A stretch of DNA of 38,388 nt from Nitrospiraceae bacterium UBA6898 (GCA_002448975.1 DKBO01000184.1:1868-40255), one strand, 5' to 3'. Counted from the first letter of the stretch, positions 23,136 through 30,455 are shown. The notes: a model not told the origin generated them from the sequence alone. A program made the numbers and translations.

Positions 23136-24044
23136 ATGGCGGTTCCTGACTTTCAGTCCTTCTTCAAACCATTACTGGAAATCGCTGCAGATGGTAAAGA
23201 ACATTCCATGAAAGAGGCACGAGAATTAGTTGCACGGAACATGAATCTATCGGAAGAAGACATGAAAGAAATGCTGCCCAGCGGTGCACAGACAAAATAC
23301 GATAATCGTGTTGCTTGGGCTAAGAGTTATTTTGTTCAGGCCAAAGTTCTGGAAGCTCCTCGCCGGGCATATTTCCGCATCACGGAGCGCGGTCTCGACC
23401 TTCTCAAAAAAGGCTATGCCCGAATCGACATAAAAATCCTAAATCAATATCCTGAATTTGTCGAATTTCATACAATGAAAACAGCTGCAGCAACTGAAAA
23501 CACTGAACAAGAAACATTACAGCTTGAAACTCCAGAAGAAACACTTCAAAAGGCTTATCAAAGCATAAGAGGCGACTTAGCAGCGGAAATACTGGATAAA
23601 ATCAAGAGCAATTCTCCGCAGTTCTTTGAAAGGCTGGTTGTAGACATCATGGTAGCACTTGGCTATGGCGGCTCTCGTCTCGATGCTGGTAGATCCATTG
23701 GACAAAGCGGAGATGAAGGCATTGACGGAATAATAAAAGAAGACAGGCTTGGACTGGATGTTATATATCTTCAAGCAAAGAGATGGGACGGAACTGTAGG
23801 TCGTCCAGAAATACAAAAATTTGTTGGTGCACTTCACGGCAAAAGAGCAAAGAAAGGCGTTTTCATCACAACCGGTCGCTTTTCCGATGACGCAGTTAAG
23901 TACGTAGAAAGCATTGATCCAAAAGTTATACTTATCGATGGTCGCACTCTCTGCGAGTTAATGATCGATTACAACCTCGGAACAGCGACAACGGCAAAAT
24001 ATGAAATCAAAAGAATCGATACAGATTACTTCACGGAAGAATGA
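23136..24044 (+). CDS. mrr: Mrr-type restriction endonuclease (type IV)
   Basis: A 302-aa protein with an N-terminal winged-helix Mrr_N domain (about 1-100: FFKPLLEIAADGKEHSMKEAR ... AYFRITERGLDLLKKG) and a C-terminal Mrr_cat PD-(D/E)XK nuclease domain (about 150-300). The nuclease core is visible as FFERLVVDIMVALGYGG, GQSGDEGIDGII with the metal-binding Asp, and VIYLQAKRW with the QxK motif, then GVFITTGRFSDDAVKYV. Mrr enzymes cut foreign DNA carrying methylated bases. Length equals E. coli Mrr (304). The gene is AT-richer than its neighbours, which suggests transfer. Its stop codon lies directly before an IS200/IS605-like end, yet the protein appears complete (ending ...DTDYFTEE). Confidence 0.94.
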   Translation: MAVPDFQSFFKPLLEIAADGKEHSMKEARELVARNMNLSEEDMKEMLPSGAQTKYDNRVAWAKSYFVQAKVLEAPRRAYFRITERGLDLLKKGYARIDIKILNQYPEFVEFHTMKTAAATENTEQETLQLETPEETLQKAYQSIRGDLAAEILDKIKSNSPQFFERLVVDIMVALGYGGSRLDAGRSIGQSGDEGIDGIIKEDRLGLDVIYLQAKRWDGTVGRPEIQKFVGALHGKRAKKGVFITTGRFSDDAVKYVESIDPKVILIDGRTLCELMIDYNLGTATTAKYEIKRIDTDYFTEE

Positions 24045-24200
24045 ACCCACTCTCCGGACTGAAGTCCGGGGTTTCAGGGCTTCTGCATCTCTGGCGCAGA
24101 CCAATGGCCTCGCCACACGAGGAGAATATAGCCGCCACTTTGCTCCGGGCGGCCATTCATCCCCAGGATTAAAAGCCATAGGATTTTCTGGCCGTTCTTA
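24045..24200 (-). ncRNA. Orphan IS200/IS605-type right end with omegaRNA-like structure
   Basis: Read on the minus strand, the segment ends in a terminal hairpin, CCGGAC-TTCA-GTCCGG (24058-24073), after a GAAACCC run, then a short GAGTGGGTTCA tail. This pattern is typical of the 3' ends of IS605/IS1341 (tnpB) elements. Upstream on the same strand lie further stems: CTCG/CGAG (near 24111-24123) and GCCGCC/GGCGGC (near 24134-24156). In such elements this region is the omegaRNA scaffold and the flanking DNA the guide. No tnpB or tnpA gene is present, so this is a remnant or a solo RNA. The assignment rests on pattern memory and needs a covariance or IS search. Confidence 0.5.
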
Positions 24201-24227
24201 TAAATAACCCGTTTAAGGGGGGTGAAA

Positions 24228-24764
24228 ATGCCAAAGGTTTTTCATAGGCAGGACCTGACATTTAAGAAGAGAAAATCGCGTGCCCCTGCCTTTGAGTGGC
24301 ATATGAGTCCCAGACTGGGGAAACTCGTGAATTCCAAATACCTAGAATTTTATATTGTCTCATTGGATCCAGGCAAATACTCATTCCCCTATCATTTTCA
24401 TCGCGCTTCCGAGGAATTATTTATGATCATTTCAGGGGAAGCTACACTACGATCTCCGGAGGGATTCGAAAAAGTTGTCAAAGGAGACATCATATTTTTT
24501 GAAGAAGGCCCATCCAGCGCTCATCAACTTTACAACCACAGCGATTCACCCTGCGTTTACCTTGATTTAAGGACAATCTTCGGCATAGACGTTTGTGAAT
24601 ATCCTGACTCAGGCAAAATTAATATTCTCCCCTTTATGGAGGTATTCGAGAGTTCCTCAAAGGTGGATTATTATAAAGGCGAACAAAATACGGCAACAAA
24701 GTGGCCTAAAAAGAAGCAATTAACGGCAAAGGCAAAGAGAAGTCAAACCATAAAAAGAAAATGA
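24228..24764 (+). CDS. Cupin-domain protein
   Basis: A 178-aa soluble protein with a single conserved cupin barrel at about residues 40-118: LDPGKYSFPYHFHRASEELFMIISGEATLRS is cupin motif 1 with the His-x-His and Glu metal ligands, and GDIIFFEEGPSSAHQLYNHSDSPCVYLDL is motif 2 with its His. The C-terminal tail is very Lys-rich. The enzyme or sensor role is unknown: metal-dependent dioxygenase-like or sugar/auxin-like binding are both open. ATG 24228 follows AAGGGGGG at about 5 nt; a GTG at 24222 is the alternative. The stop overlaps the next start (ATGA), giving a coupled pair. AT-rich like mrr. Confidence 0.88.
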   Translation: MPKVFHRQDLTFKKRKSRAPAFEWHMSPRLGKLVNSKYLEFYIVSLDPGKYSFPYHFHRASEELFMIISGEATLRSPEGFEKVVKGDIIFFEEGPSSAHQLYNHSDSPCVYLDLRTIFGIDVCEYPDSGKINILPFMEVFESSSKVDYYKGEQNTATKWPKKKQLTAKAKRSQTIKRK

Positions 24765-25189
24765 AGGATCGTACGGCTCTGCTGAGGCTATGCTTCATCA
24801 TTGGGGCAATTACCGATGGATTGGCAATAATTCCCATGCTGCTGCCCCAGCTTGGTGCTGCATTATTTGGTGGCGATTTCTCACGACTCAGTGTCGAATA
24901 TCGTTATGCAATGGGGATCGGAGCCTCATTGATGGCGGGTTGGACTGCATTACTGATATGGGGTTCGATAAAACCCATAGAAAGACGGGGCATATTGGTC
25001 CTTACCATCTTCCCGGTGGTTACGGGTATTATTGGTGCCTCACTATATGGCATACAGAAACAGGTGATCGAATTCCGAAGGACAATCCCGTTACTGATAC
25101 ACCTATCGCTCGTTAGTATCCTCTACGTGTATGCATACCTCAAGACCCGAGAAGACAGCAGGGAACGCATGACCGGGCGTTGTAGCTGA
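24761..25189 (+). CDS. Four-helix membrane protein of unknown function
   Basis: A 142-aa protein with four hydrophobic segments at about residues 8-32 (LCFIIGAITDGLAIIPMLLPQLG), 48-68 (YAMGIGASLMAGWTALLIWG), 74-96 (RGILVLTIFPVVTGIIGASLYG) and 108-126 (IPLLIHLSLVSILYVYAYL). Loops are short and the C-terminus is basic. No family name is certain. It overlaps the cupin gene by 4 bp (ATGA), so the two are likely functional partners. The stop codon lies within the left arm of the inverted repeat at 25186-25270. Confidence 0.75.
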   Translation: MKDRTALLRLCFIIGAITDGLAIIPMLLPQLGAALFGGDFSRLSVEYRYAMGIGASLMAGWTALLIWGSIKPIERRGILVLTIFPVVTGIIGASLYGIQKQVIEFRRTIPLLIHLSLVSILYVYAYLKTREDSRERMTGRCS

Positions 25190-25270
25190 TCGGTGACGCT
25201 TGCAAGCGGCCTGTCGTGACATGAGCAAAGACAATGCAAGGGTAAAGGTGGCCGCAAGCGCGCCGATCAG
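25186..25270. repeat. Long imperfect inverted repeat at the 3' end of the membrane protein gene
   Basis: The left arm CTGATCGG-tga-CGCTTGC-aa-GCGGCC (25186-25211) is mirrored by GGCCGC-AAGCG-cg-CCGATCAG (25250-25270). The arms pair over more than 18 positions around a 38-nt centre. It could end transcription, or be a mini-element (MITE- or REP-like). No T-run follows. Confidence 0.5.
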
Positions 25271-25289
25271 GCAGGCTATATGACTTCGT

Positions 25290-25335
25290 CCGCAGCCTTC
25301 CGCCAGAGCTTAGCGTCGCTGCGGTTGTCAGTTTT
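25290..25335 (+). terminator. Possible rho-independent terminator in the intergenic region
   Basis: CCGCAGC (25290-25296) pairs with GCTGCGG (25318-25324); TTGTCAGTTTTT follows. The loop is long (21 nt) and the T-run is displaced by 7 nt, so efficiency would be modest. Confidence 0.35.
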
Positions 25336-25406
25336 TCGCATTCGGCTCGAAGTGCTTTCAGGTCCTTGATGTTAATTTTTCTTAGGGTCTTTATATCTAA
25401 TGACGC

Positions 25407-25431
25407 TTTTTTTATGATATAGTCTGTTCAA
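25407..25431. repeat. Right copy of a 25-bp direct repeat flanking the mrr island
   Basis: Seven T, then ATG-A-TATAGTCTG-T-TCAA: 23 of 25 bases identical to 23036-23060. It precedes the histidine kinase start by about 42 bp and includes TATGAT and TATAGT as possible -10 elements. Confidence 0.6.
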
Positions 25432-25472
25432 GAACCGAAAAACCATAGGTACCGGTTTACATTGAGGGGGAT

Positions 25473-26249
25473 ATGAGCGAACAGGAACAAGTCACTGCAT
25501 CAATTCTGAAAGCACAGGCTGAGTTGGACCAGGCTCTGCGTGAACTTGAGAAGATGCCTGCATTAGCCCCGGAAACAGTGGCCTATTCAGCGCATGCCCT
25601 CAATAATTATCTGACAGTAACCGGCGGCACCGTAGAGCTGCTTCTCCACTCATTGGCAGGCCATCCGAACCCCCAGATCAAGCATTGGCTTGAAGGATTG
25701 GGTCATGTGACCGAGTTAATGCGTCACACGGTCAACCAACTGATGACCACCTCCCCACCCAAGGATGCCAAGCTCCGGTTTCTGAAGTGGGATGCGGCCC
25801 TGCTTATACAAAGGGCGTGCAATTATTATCAGCGCATCGCTGACCCGAAGAATATATTCATTGTCTATGAATCGAGCGTAAACGTCCCCCCGGTATGGAC
25901 TGATCCTGTGGCTGTCGGGGCGGTCATGGACAATATCCTCTCCAACGCCGTAAAGTACTCCTTTCCCGGGGGACGGATTTTAGTTAAGGTATGGGATGAA
26001 ATTACCAGCGTTGTCTGCAGTGTCTGTGACGAAGGACCGGGACTGAGCCAGGAGGATCAGGCGAAACTGTTTCAGCGCGGTGTCCGGCTAAGCGCTCTCC
26101 CTACCGGTGGAGAAGCTTCAAATGGCTATGGGTTGGCCGTGGCCAAGGAGCTGGTCGATAAGCTGGGCGGAGACCTCTGGTATGAAAGCGCGCCGGGAGG
26201 CGGGTCCTGCTTCCTGTTCCGCCTGCCTGCATATCAGGAACAGCATTAG
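25473..26249 (+). CDS. Soluble histidine kinase-like protein without sensor domain
   Basis: A 258-aa protein. Residues about 8-35 form a predicted coiled helix, followed by a DHp-like region with the possible phospho-acceptor His42 in AYSAHALNNYLTVTGG. The ATPase domain has the N box MDNILSNAVKYS, G1 box CDEGPGLS, F box LFQRGV and G2 box GYGLAVAKELVDKLGG, ending in GGGSCFLFRLP. There is no transmembrane, PAS or GAF segment and no response regulator nearby, so it is an orphan cytoplasmic kinase or an anti-sigma/ATPase-type switch. The H box is atypical in lacking the usual HExR/HDL pattern. The start follows TTGAGGGGGAT. Confidence 0.85.
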   Translation: MSEQEQVTASILKAQAELDQALRELEKMPALAPETVAYSAHALNNYLTVTGGTVELLLHSLAGHPNPQIKHWLEGLGHVTELMRHTVNQLMTTSPPKDAKLRFLKWDAALLIQRACNYYQRIADPKNIFIVYESSVNVPPVWTDPVAVGAVMDNILSNAVKYSFPGGRILVKVWDEITSVVCSVCDEGPGLSQEDQAKLFQRGVRLSALPTGGEASNGYGLAVAKELVDKLGGDLWYESAPGGGSCFLFRLPAYQEQH

Positions 26250-26253
26250 GGGA

Positions 26254-26499
26254 TCAGTCTTTCATCTCGGGCTCGAAGAAGATCCACCTGACCTGTGGGA
26301 ACGCGCTCCTGAGTTCCCTTCCTACACCGTTAATATCGTCGATCAGTTTCGCAACCCCTCCCTGCTGCATCTCCCCCTTGACTGCAACCATCAGTTCTGT
26401 GCCATGCTGGAAGGTAAGAAGGTTGCATGTCCGCCCTTTCTCACTGTAATGCTGCGTGAGCTGAGGTAAAATGACATTAGAGCTGTCGATGATCTGCCA
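26254..26499 (-). pseudogene. C-terminal remnant of a cation diffusion facilitator-type transporter
   Basis: About 80 residues in one minus-strand frame look like the cytoplasmic C-terminal domain of CDF transporters. A strand pair (LLTFQHGTELMVAVKGEMQ) is followed by a helix (LIDDINGVGRELRSAFPQV) and RWIFFEPEMKD, close to the family ending of a VRWIFxEPE type. The frame is open further upstream, but there it overlaps metF on the other strand and lacks any membrane segment. No good start with ribosome site is present; ATG encoding MVAVKGE would leave only 45 aa. Best read as a decayed transporter tail. Confidence 0.45.
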
Positions 26500-27429
26500 A
26501 TGGAAATTTTCCGGCCGAAGACAAGGACTGTGAAGATCAGGGATATTCTTGCACAAAGGGGGAAAGGAGTATCTCTCGAGTTTTTTCCCCCGAAGACTCC
26601 AGCCGGCAGGGAAGCCTTCATGAAGCACGTACATGAGCTGAAAGGATATGATCCCCTTTTCGTCTCAGTCACCTGCAGCCCGGGGAGTGTCACCCATGAA
26701 AGGACCGTCCACGCCATCTCCTGGATTCGGGAGGAGACAACCCTCTCGCCGATGCCGCATCTTACCTGCATAAACGCGACCGAGGCAGACATTGACCGCG
26801 TCCTGAGAGTCTATATCAGCAAGGGAGTTGAAAATGTCCTTGCTCTCCGGGGCGATCCGCCGAGAGACGCGCCGGGAATTGCTTCTGCAAAAGGCGACTT
26901 CACCAATGCGCGGGACCTTGTGCTCTTCGCCCAAAAATATCATGTTTTTTCTCTTGGTGTGGCCGTATATCCCGAGGGTCATCAGGAGTCGCTGAGCCTT
27001 GAGCAGGATATCGAATACACCAGGATGAAAGTGGATGCAGGAGCTGATTTCGCCATAGCCCAGATGTTCTTCGACAACAGCTATTTCTATGCATACCGGG
27101 AAAAAGCCCGGAAGGCGGGTATCACCATCCCTATCCTGCCCGGCATCATGCCTGTAACTGACTGCAGGAAAATAGAAGAGTTCGCGAACTTCTGCAGCGT
27201 GACCATACCCGATGCGCTCAGGAAAAAGATGCATCCGTTCCTGGACAAACCGGAGGAGATGGCAAAGCTCGGCGTGGAATACTCGGTGAAACAGTGCGAA
27301 GATCTCAGGAAGAACGGGGTAACATTCCTGCATTTTTATACCATGAACAAGCCGGCAATCATCAGCTGGATACTGGAAGCGCTGCAGAATGAATCCGATC
27401 CGTTCCGACGGTCCGGTGAGGCGGGTTGA
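26500..27429 (+). CDS. metF: Methylenetetrahydrofolate reductase
   Basis: A 309-aa TIM-barrel flavoenzyme that reduces 5,10-methylene-THF to 5-methyl-THF. Signatures: SLEFFPPKT with the catalytic Glu, FVSVTCSPG, PHLTCINAT, ENVLALRGDPPRD with the FAD/folate Asp, GVAVYPEGH, FAIAQMFFDN and IPILPGIMPV. ATG 26500 lacks a ribosome site; GTG 26530 after AAGGACT would remove ten residues and starts closer to the usual family N-terminus (KIRDILAQ). It may serve methionine synthesis or, if present in this organism, the Wood-Ljungdahl branch; the context does not decide. Ends at 27429, before a strong hairpin at 27460-27479. Confidence 0.95.
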   Translation: MEIFRPKTRTVKIRDILAQRGKGVSLEFFPPKTPAGREAFMKHVHELKGYDPLFVSVTCSPGSVTHERTVHAISWIREETTLSPMPHLTCINATEADIDRVLRVYISKGVENVLALRGDPPRDAPGIASAKGDFTNARDLVLFAQKYHVFSLGVAVYPEGHQESLSLEQDIEYTRMKVDAGADFAIAQMFFDNSYFYAYREKARKAGITIPILPGIMPVTDCRKIEEFANFCSVTIPDALRKKMHPFLDKPEEMAKLGVEYSVKQCEDLRKNGVTFLHFYTMNKPAIISWILEALQNESDPFRRSGEAG

Positions 27430-27459
27430 GCAATCTCCTGACAGGCTGAATGTGTTCTG

Positions 27460-27479
27460 TTGCCGGCCTGCGCCGGCAA
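27460..27479. repeat. Perfect hairpin downstream of metF
   Basis: TTGCCGGC-CTGC-GCCGGCAA: an 8-bp perfect stem with a 4-nt loop, directly adjacent to the A-run of the minus-strand terminator at 27478-27506. It may protect or end the metF transcript, though A, not T, follows on plus. Confidence 0.5.
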
Positions 27480-27506
27480 AAAAAAGACTGCCTTGTGGGC
27501 AGTCTT
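27478..27506 (-). terminator. Intrinsic terminator of the 36-aa zinc-finger-like gene
   Basis: On the minus strand AAGACTGCC-CACAA-GGCAGTCTT is a perfect 9-bp stem followed by six more T residues. It begins 25 bp past the stop codon of the small gene at 27531-27641. Confidence 0.85.
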
Positions 27507-27530
27507 ATCAGATCTTCTGCAGTACGGGAG

Positions 27531-27641
27531 TTATTTTTTCTTGTGCGTTGCGCAAAAAGCCGACTTCCCCACAGCAGTCTTCTTGCACTTCATCCCCTGC
27601 TTCGTCTTACCTGCACACATTGCCTTCTTCGCCGTTGCCAT
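27531..27641 (-). CDS. 36-aa Cys/His mini-protein (DUF5763-like zinc knuckle)
   Basis: The frame encodes 36 aa, one third Lys. Cys9, Cys19, Cys30 and His33 occur as C-x9-C-x10-C-x2-H around GKTKQGMKCKKTAVG and FCATH. This pattern is characteristic of small zinc-binding proteins in which a CK.KG..CKR...G..YC..H core recurs (DUF5763-like). ATG 27639-27641 has a consensus AAGGAGG ribosome site at 6-nt spacing, and a strong terminator follows, so it is a complete independent gene despite its size. It probably binds zinc and perhaps nucleic acid; the role is unknown. Confidence 0.75.
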   Translation of the reverse strand: MATAKKAMCAGKTKQGMKCKKTAVGKSAFCATHKKK

Positions 27642-27825
27642 GTCCGCCTCCTTCTTGTTGAATGTACTCACACTATAGCACATCAGAATTTAATTGCAAC
27701 GTTGCAATCACCGACACTATCCCCTTTGACCTCTTTGCATGTTCCCTCTCCCCCCTGCGTGGTAAAATACCTGCACAGCTTTGACAGCAGCTGGTCAAAA
27801 AGCCGGAGCGGGGAGGAACAAGGCT

Positions 27826-28557
27826 ATGACAAAGAAGACGGAATTTTCCTGCGGACTGTGCAGCAATGTCTGGCAGAAGACCGGGACAACGAATTGCTGG
27901 AGTGCCGATCCTGCCAGAAGGCCTGACAAGCCCGGTTATTGTCCTACCCAGGATCACGAGGACGTTATCCGGGAATCCTTTGATCTCTACCGCGGCAACA
28001 CGGAAGACGCGAAGATGGCACAGGTCGCCACAAAGGTAGAGGGGCTCTGCTACCAGCCGGTCCCCGGGAGCGACGCTGTAAATGCCCGCTGGACGCGCGT
28101 CGAGGACACGATCGCCTTTGCAAAGCTGATGGGATACCGCAAGATCGGCGTGGCCACGTGTATCGGCCTCCTGGACGAGACGAACCGGCTTGCCGTCATT
28201 CTCAGAGCGCAGGGATTTGATCCGCTCAGCGTATGCTGCAAGACCGGCAGCATAGACAAACTGGAACTCGGACTGAACGAGAAGAACAAGGTACGGCCCA
28301 ACACCTTCGAGCCGGCCTGCAACCCCGTGGCCCAGGCGAAACTCCTGAACCGCGCCGGCACCGATATGAATATTATCGTCGGTCTCTGCGTCGGCCATGA
28401 CATGCTCTTCTCGAAATACTCTGACGCTCCGGTCACGACGCTCGTGGTCAAGGACAGGGTCACCGGGCATAACCCGGTCAGCGTGCTGTACGGACAGAAT
28501 TTTTACTATAAGAGGCTCCAGAGCCAGCCTGTGGACGTGGGCGAAGAAAGAGACTGA
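27826..28557 (+). CDS. DUF1847 protein (Cys-rich, putative metal-binding)
   Basis: A 243-aa protein of the DUF1847 family. The N-terminal Cys cluster CGLCSNVWQKTGTTNCW is followed by further conserved Cys in VEGLCYQP, GVATCIGLLDE, VCCKTG, FEPACNPVAQA and IVGLCVGHDMLF. About nine Cys in all suggest an Fe-S or other metal centre. The family occurs mainly in anaerobes; its biochemical role is not established. ATG 27826 was chosen because it begins directly before the first Cys motif, with GGAGG at 27812-27816; an upstream TTG frame lacks conserved sequence. The stop overlaps the next ATG by one base (TGATG), so it forms an operon with the M24 peptidase. Confidence 0.9.
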   Translation: MTKKTEFSCGLCSNVWQKTGTTNCWSADPARRPDKPGYCPTQDHEDVIRESFDLYRGNTEDAKMAQVATKVEGLCYQPVPGSDAVNARWTRVEDTIAFAKLMGYRKIGVATCIGLLDETNRLAVILRAQGFDPLSVCCKTGSIDKLELGLNEKNKVRPNTFEPACNPVAQAKLLNRAGTDMNIIVGLCVGHDMLFSKYSDAPVTTLVVKDRVTGHNPVSVLYGQNFYYKRLQSQPVDVGEERD

Positions 28558-29744
28558 TGCAGGTGATGATGAATAGGCCCGTGCCTCGGGAAGAGATCAC
28601 AGCGAGGATAGAGAAAATCAGGACAAGGCTCGCTGCCGACGGTCTTGACGGCGCACTTTTCAACTATTCCGTGGACGTCTTTTACTTCACCGGCACCCGC
28701 CAGAACTGCGTCCTCTGGATGCCGACCGAGGGAGTGCCGGTCCTTCTGGTGAGAAAGAGCTTCAGTCGAGCGCAGCAGGAGAGTGCCCTAGGGGATGTGA
28801 GGCCCTTCCCTGCGAGCAGGGACCTCCCGGAGATCTTCGGGAAAAAGGCTCGGAAGATCGGTCTCACCTTTGATGTGCTGCCGGTGCAGCATTATACATT
28901 CTACCGGAACCTTCTCCCGGATTGTGAGTTCGTTGACATCTCCGCTGTCAACCGTGATCTGCGCTCGGTGAAATCCGTCTGGGAGCTGGAGCAGATGCGG
29001 ATCGGCGGCAAACTGCTTGCAGAGGCCTTCAGCCATATCCCTGAATTCCTCAGGCCCGGCATGCGTGAACTAGACCTAGCTGCCGACTTCGAGCACCACC
29101 TGCGTATGGCTGGCATCGGCGGGTATCTGCGCATCAGGGGATTCAACCAGGAGATCACCGGGATAGCGGTCTCCGGCCGTAATGCCGCTCTTGCCGGCTG
29201 CTTTGACGGCCGGGTCACCGGCAGGGGACACTGGACTGCTGCGCCCTATGGTCCGTCAACTGATAGGATCAGCGAAGGACAGCCGATCATGGTCGATTAT
29301 GGCGGCTTTTACAACGGATACATCGTTGACATGACACGGATCTTTTGCTTCGGTAAACTTGCGCCTGAGCTTGAAAAGGCATTCAGGACATCTCTTGCCA
29401 TTCTGGCATGGGTCAGGGAAAACCTCATCCCCGGCAGGATCTGCGAAGACCTCTTCACCGGTGCTGCCATGATGGCCGCAGAAGCGGGGCTCGGCGAGAA
29501 CTTTATGGGACATTCGGGGGAGCTGGCAAAGTTCGTGGGCCACGGCGTCGGCCTCGAACTTGACGAACTGCCGGTCCTCGCGCCAAAGTTCAAGGCTCCC
29601 CTTACGGCAGGCCAGACGATTGCAGTCGAGCCGACGTTCCTCTTCCCTGAAAAGGGGGCCGTGGGTATCGAAAACACCTTCGCCGTCACGGAGAGCAAAT
29701 GCGAAAAGCTGACTGACCTGCCGGATAACATTGTGTATATGTGA
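28557..29744 (+). CDS. M24 family metallopeptidase (Xaa-Pro dipeptidase-like)
   Basis: A 395-aa protein with a creatinase-like N-terminal domain (about 1-145: ARIEKIRTRLAADGLDGALF) and a pita-bread C-terminal domain. The five metal ligands are all present: Asp in IMVDYGGFY and Asp in YIVDMTRIF, His in GHGVGLELDE, Glu in VEPTFLF and Glu in GIENTFAVT. It likely removes or cleaves before proline in short peptides in the cytoplasm, with Mn or Co. Translation begins in the stop codon of the DUF1847 gene (TGATG); a second start, ATG nine bases on, is possible. The pairing with a DUF1847 protein is noteworthy because no peptide transporter is nearby. Confidence 0.93.
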   Translation: MQVMMNRPVPREEITARIEKIRTRLAADGLDGALFNYSVDVFYFTGTRQNCVLWMPTEGVPVLLVRKSFSRAQQESALGDVRPFPASRDLPEIFGKKARKIGLTFDVLPVQHYTFYRNLLPDCEFVDISAVNRDLRSVKSVWELEQMRIGGKLLAEAFSHIPEFLRPGMRELDLAADFEHHLRMAGIGGYLRIRGFNQEITGIAVSGRNAALAGCFDGRVTGRGHWTAAPYGPSTDRISEGQPIMVDYGGFYNGYIVDMTRIFCFGKLAPELEKAFRTSLAILAWVRENLIPGRICEDLFTGAAMMAAEAGLGENFMGHSGELAKFVGHGVGLELDELPVLAPKFKAPLTAGQTIAVEPTFLFPEKGAVGIENTFAVTESKCEKLTDLPDNIVYM

Positions 29745-29834
29745 GAGGACTATCCGTTTTTCTTTATGTGGGGCAGCACATGTCGAAGGCAATGACGCGG
29801 TCAGAGGCAGCAAAACACTCGTACTCCCACGCCA

Positions 29835-30398
29835 TTATTCATTCAGATGTTTGACCATTAAAACCAGGTCTGTTTCATTCCCCTCGAGATCAACAATAAA
29901 GCCTTTCAGTACAGCCTCCTGTTTAAAACCGAGTTTCTGACAAAGCAGAAAAGCCTCCTGAAGCTCAGGGGATATCTCGAGGCTGAGCTGTTCAAGCCCC
30001 AGCTCTTTAGCGATATCCATAATATCCACTGTCAGCCTCGTGCCCAGGCCCTTGACACGGTAATTGATATCTGTAGTGATTCGGATCTCGCCCTGATGCT
30101 TTGTCCATCCGATGGGGCTGAAGTGAAGCGTTGCGTCTCCGACTATCCTGCCTTCAGCAACGGCAACAATAGGAAGGACGCTGTCATAGTCGAGATTCAC
30201 GATCCAGTTTTCTATTACCTTAGGGTCGGCAACATCCTCTTTCAGACAAACCCTGTCTTTGAGCGGGAGATTGCTGAAAAACTCAGCAAGACTTTTTTCG
30301 TCATCCTTGCGAAGAGGCCGGAACATGATCTCGCTCTTATCGTCAAGGAGAACCTTCTTGGGGTACCTCTTGATCAACAGTTCCACAAGCTTATCCAC
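29835..30398 (-). CDS. GNAT-family acetyltransferase, first of two
   Basis: A 187-aa GNAT protein. After a short N-terminal helix it shows KKVLLDDKSEIMFRPLRKDDEKSLAEFF, a central strand (LPIVAVAEGRIVGDATLHFS), the acetyl-CoA-binding region EIRITTDINYRVKGLGTRLTVDIMDIAK (with GLGT in place of the classical Q/RxxGxG/A), and LGFKQEAVLKGFIVD at the end. GTG 30396-30398 was chosen because GGAG lies 6 nt upstream; the frame is open for 15 further codons without a ribosome site. It is a clear paralogue of the GNAT at 31660-32220 ([38 protein letters not shown]). Substrate unknown; protein lysine acetylation of metabolic enzymes is possible. Confidence 0.85.
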   Translation of the reverse strand: MDKLVELLIKRYPKKVLLDDKSEIMFRPLRKDDEKSLAEFFSNLPLKDRVCLKEDVADPKVIENWIVNLDYDSVLPIVAVAEGRIVGDATLHFSPIGWTKHQGEIRITTDINYRVKGLGTRLTVDIMDIAKELGLEQLSLEISPELQEAFLLCQKLGFKQEAVLKGFIVDLEGNETDLVLMVKHLNE

Positions 30399-30455
30399 TT
30401 CAGTCTCCAAAAAAATAAAAAAATTCAGTAGGCAACCACGCACCTATGCTCCGCA

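Noticed and set aside
25200..25320. Minus-strand stretch with a transmembrane-like reading (ACLIGALAATFTLALSLLM)
   Set aside because: No start codon and it overlaps the inverted repeat; hydrophobic reading probably arises by chance.
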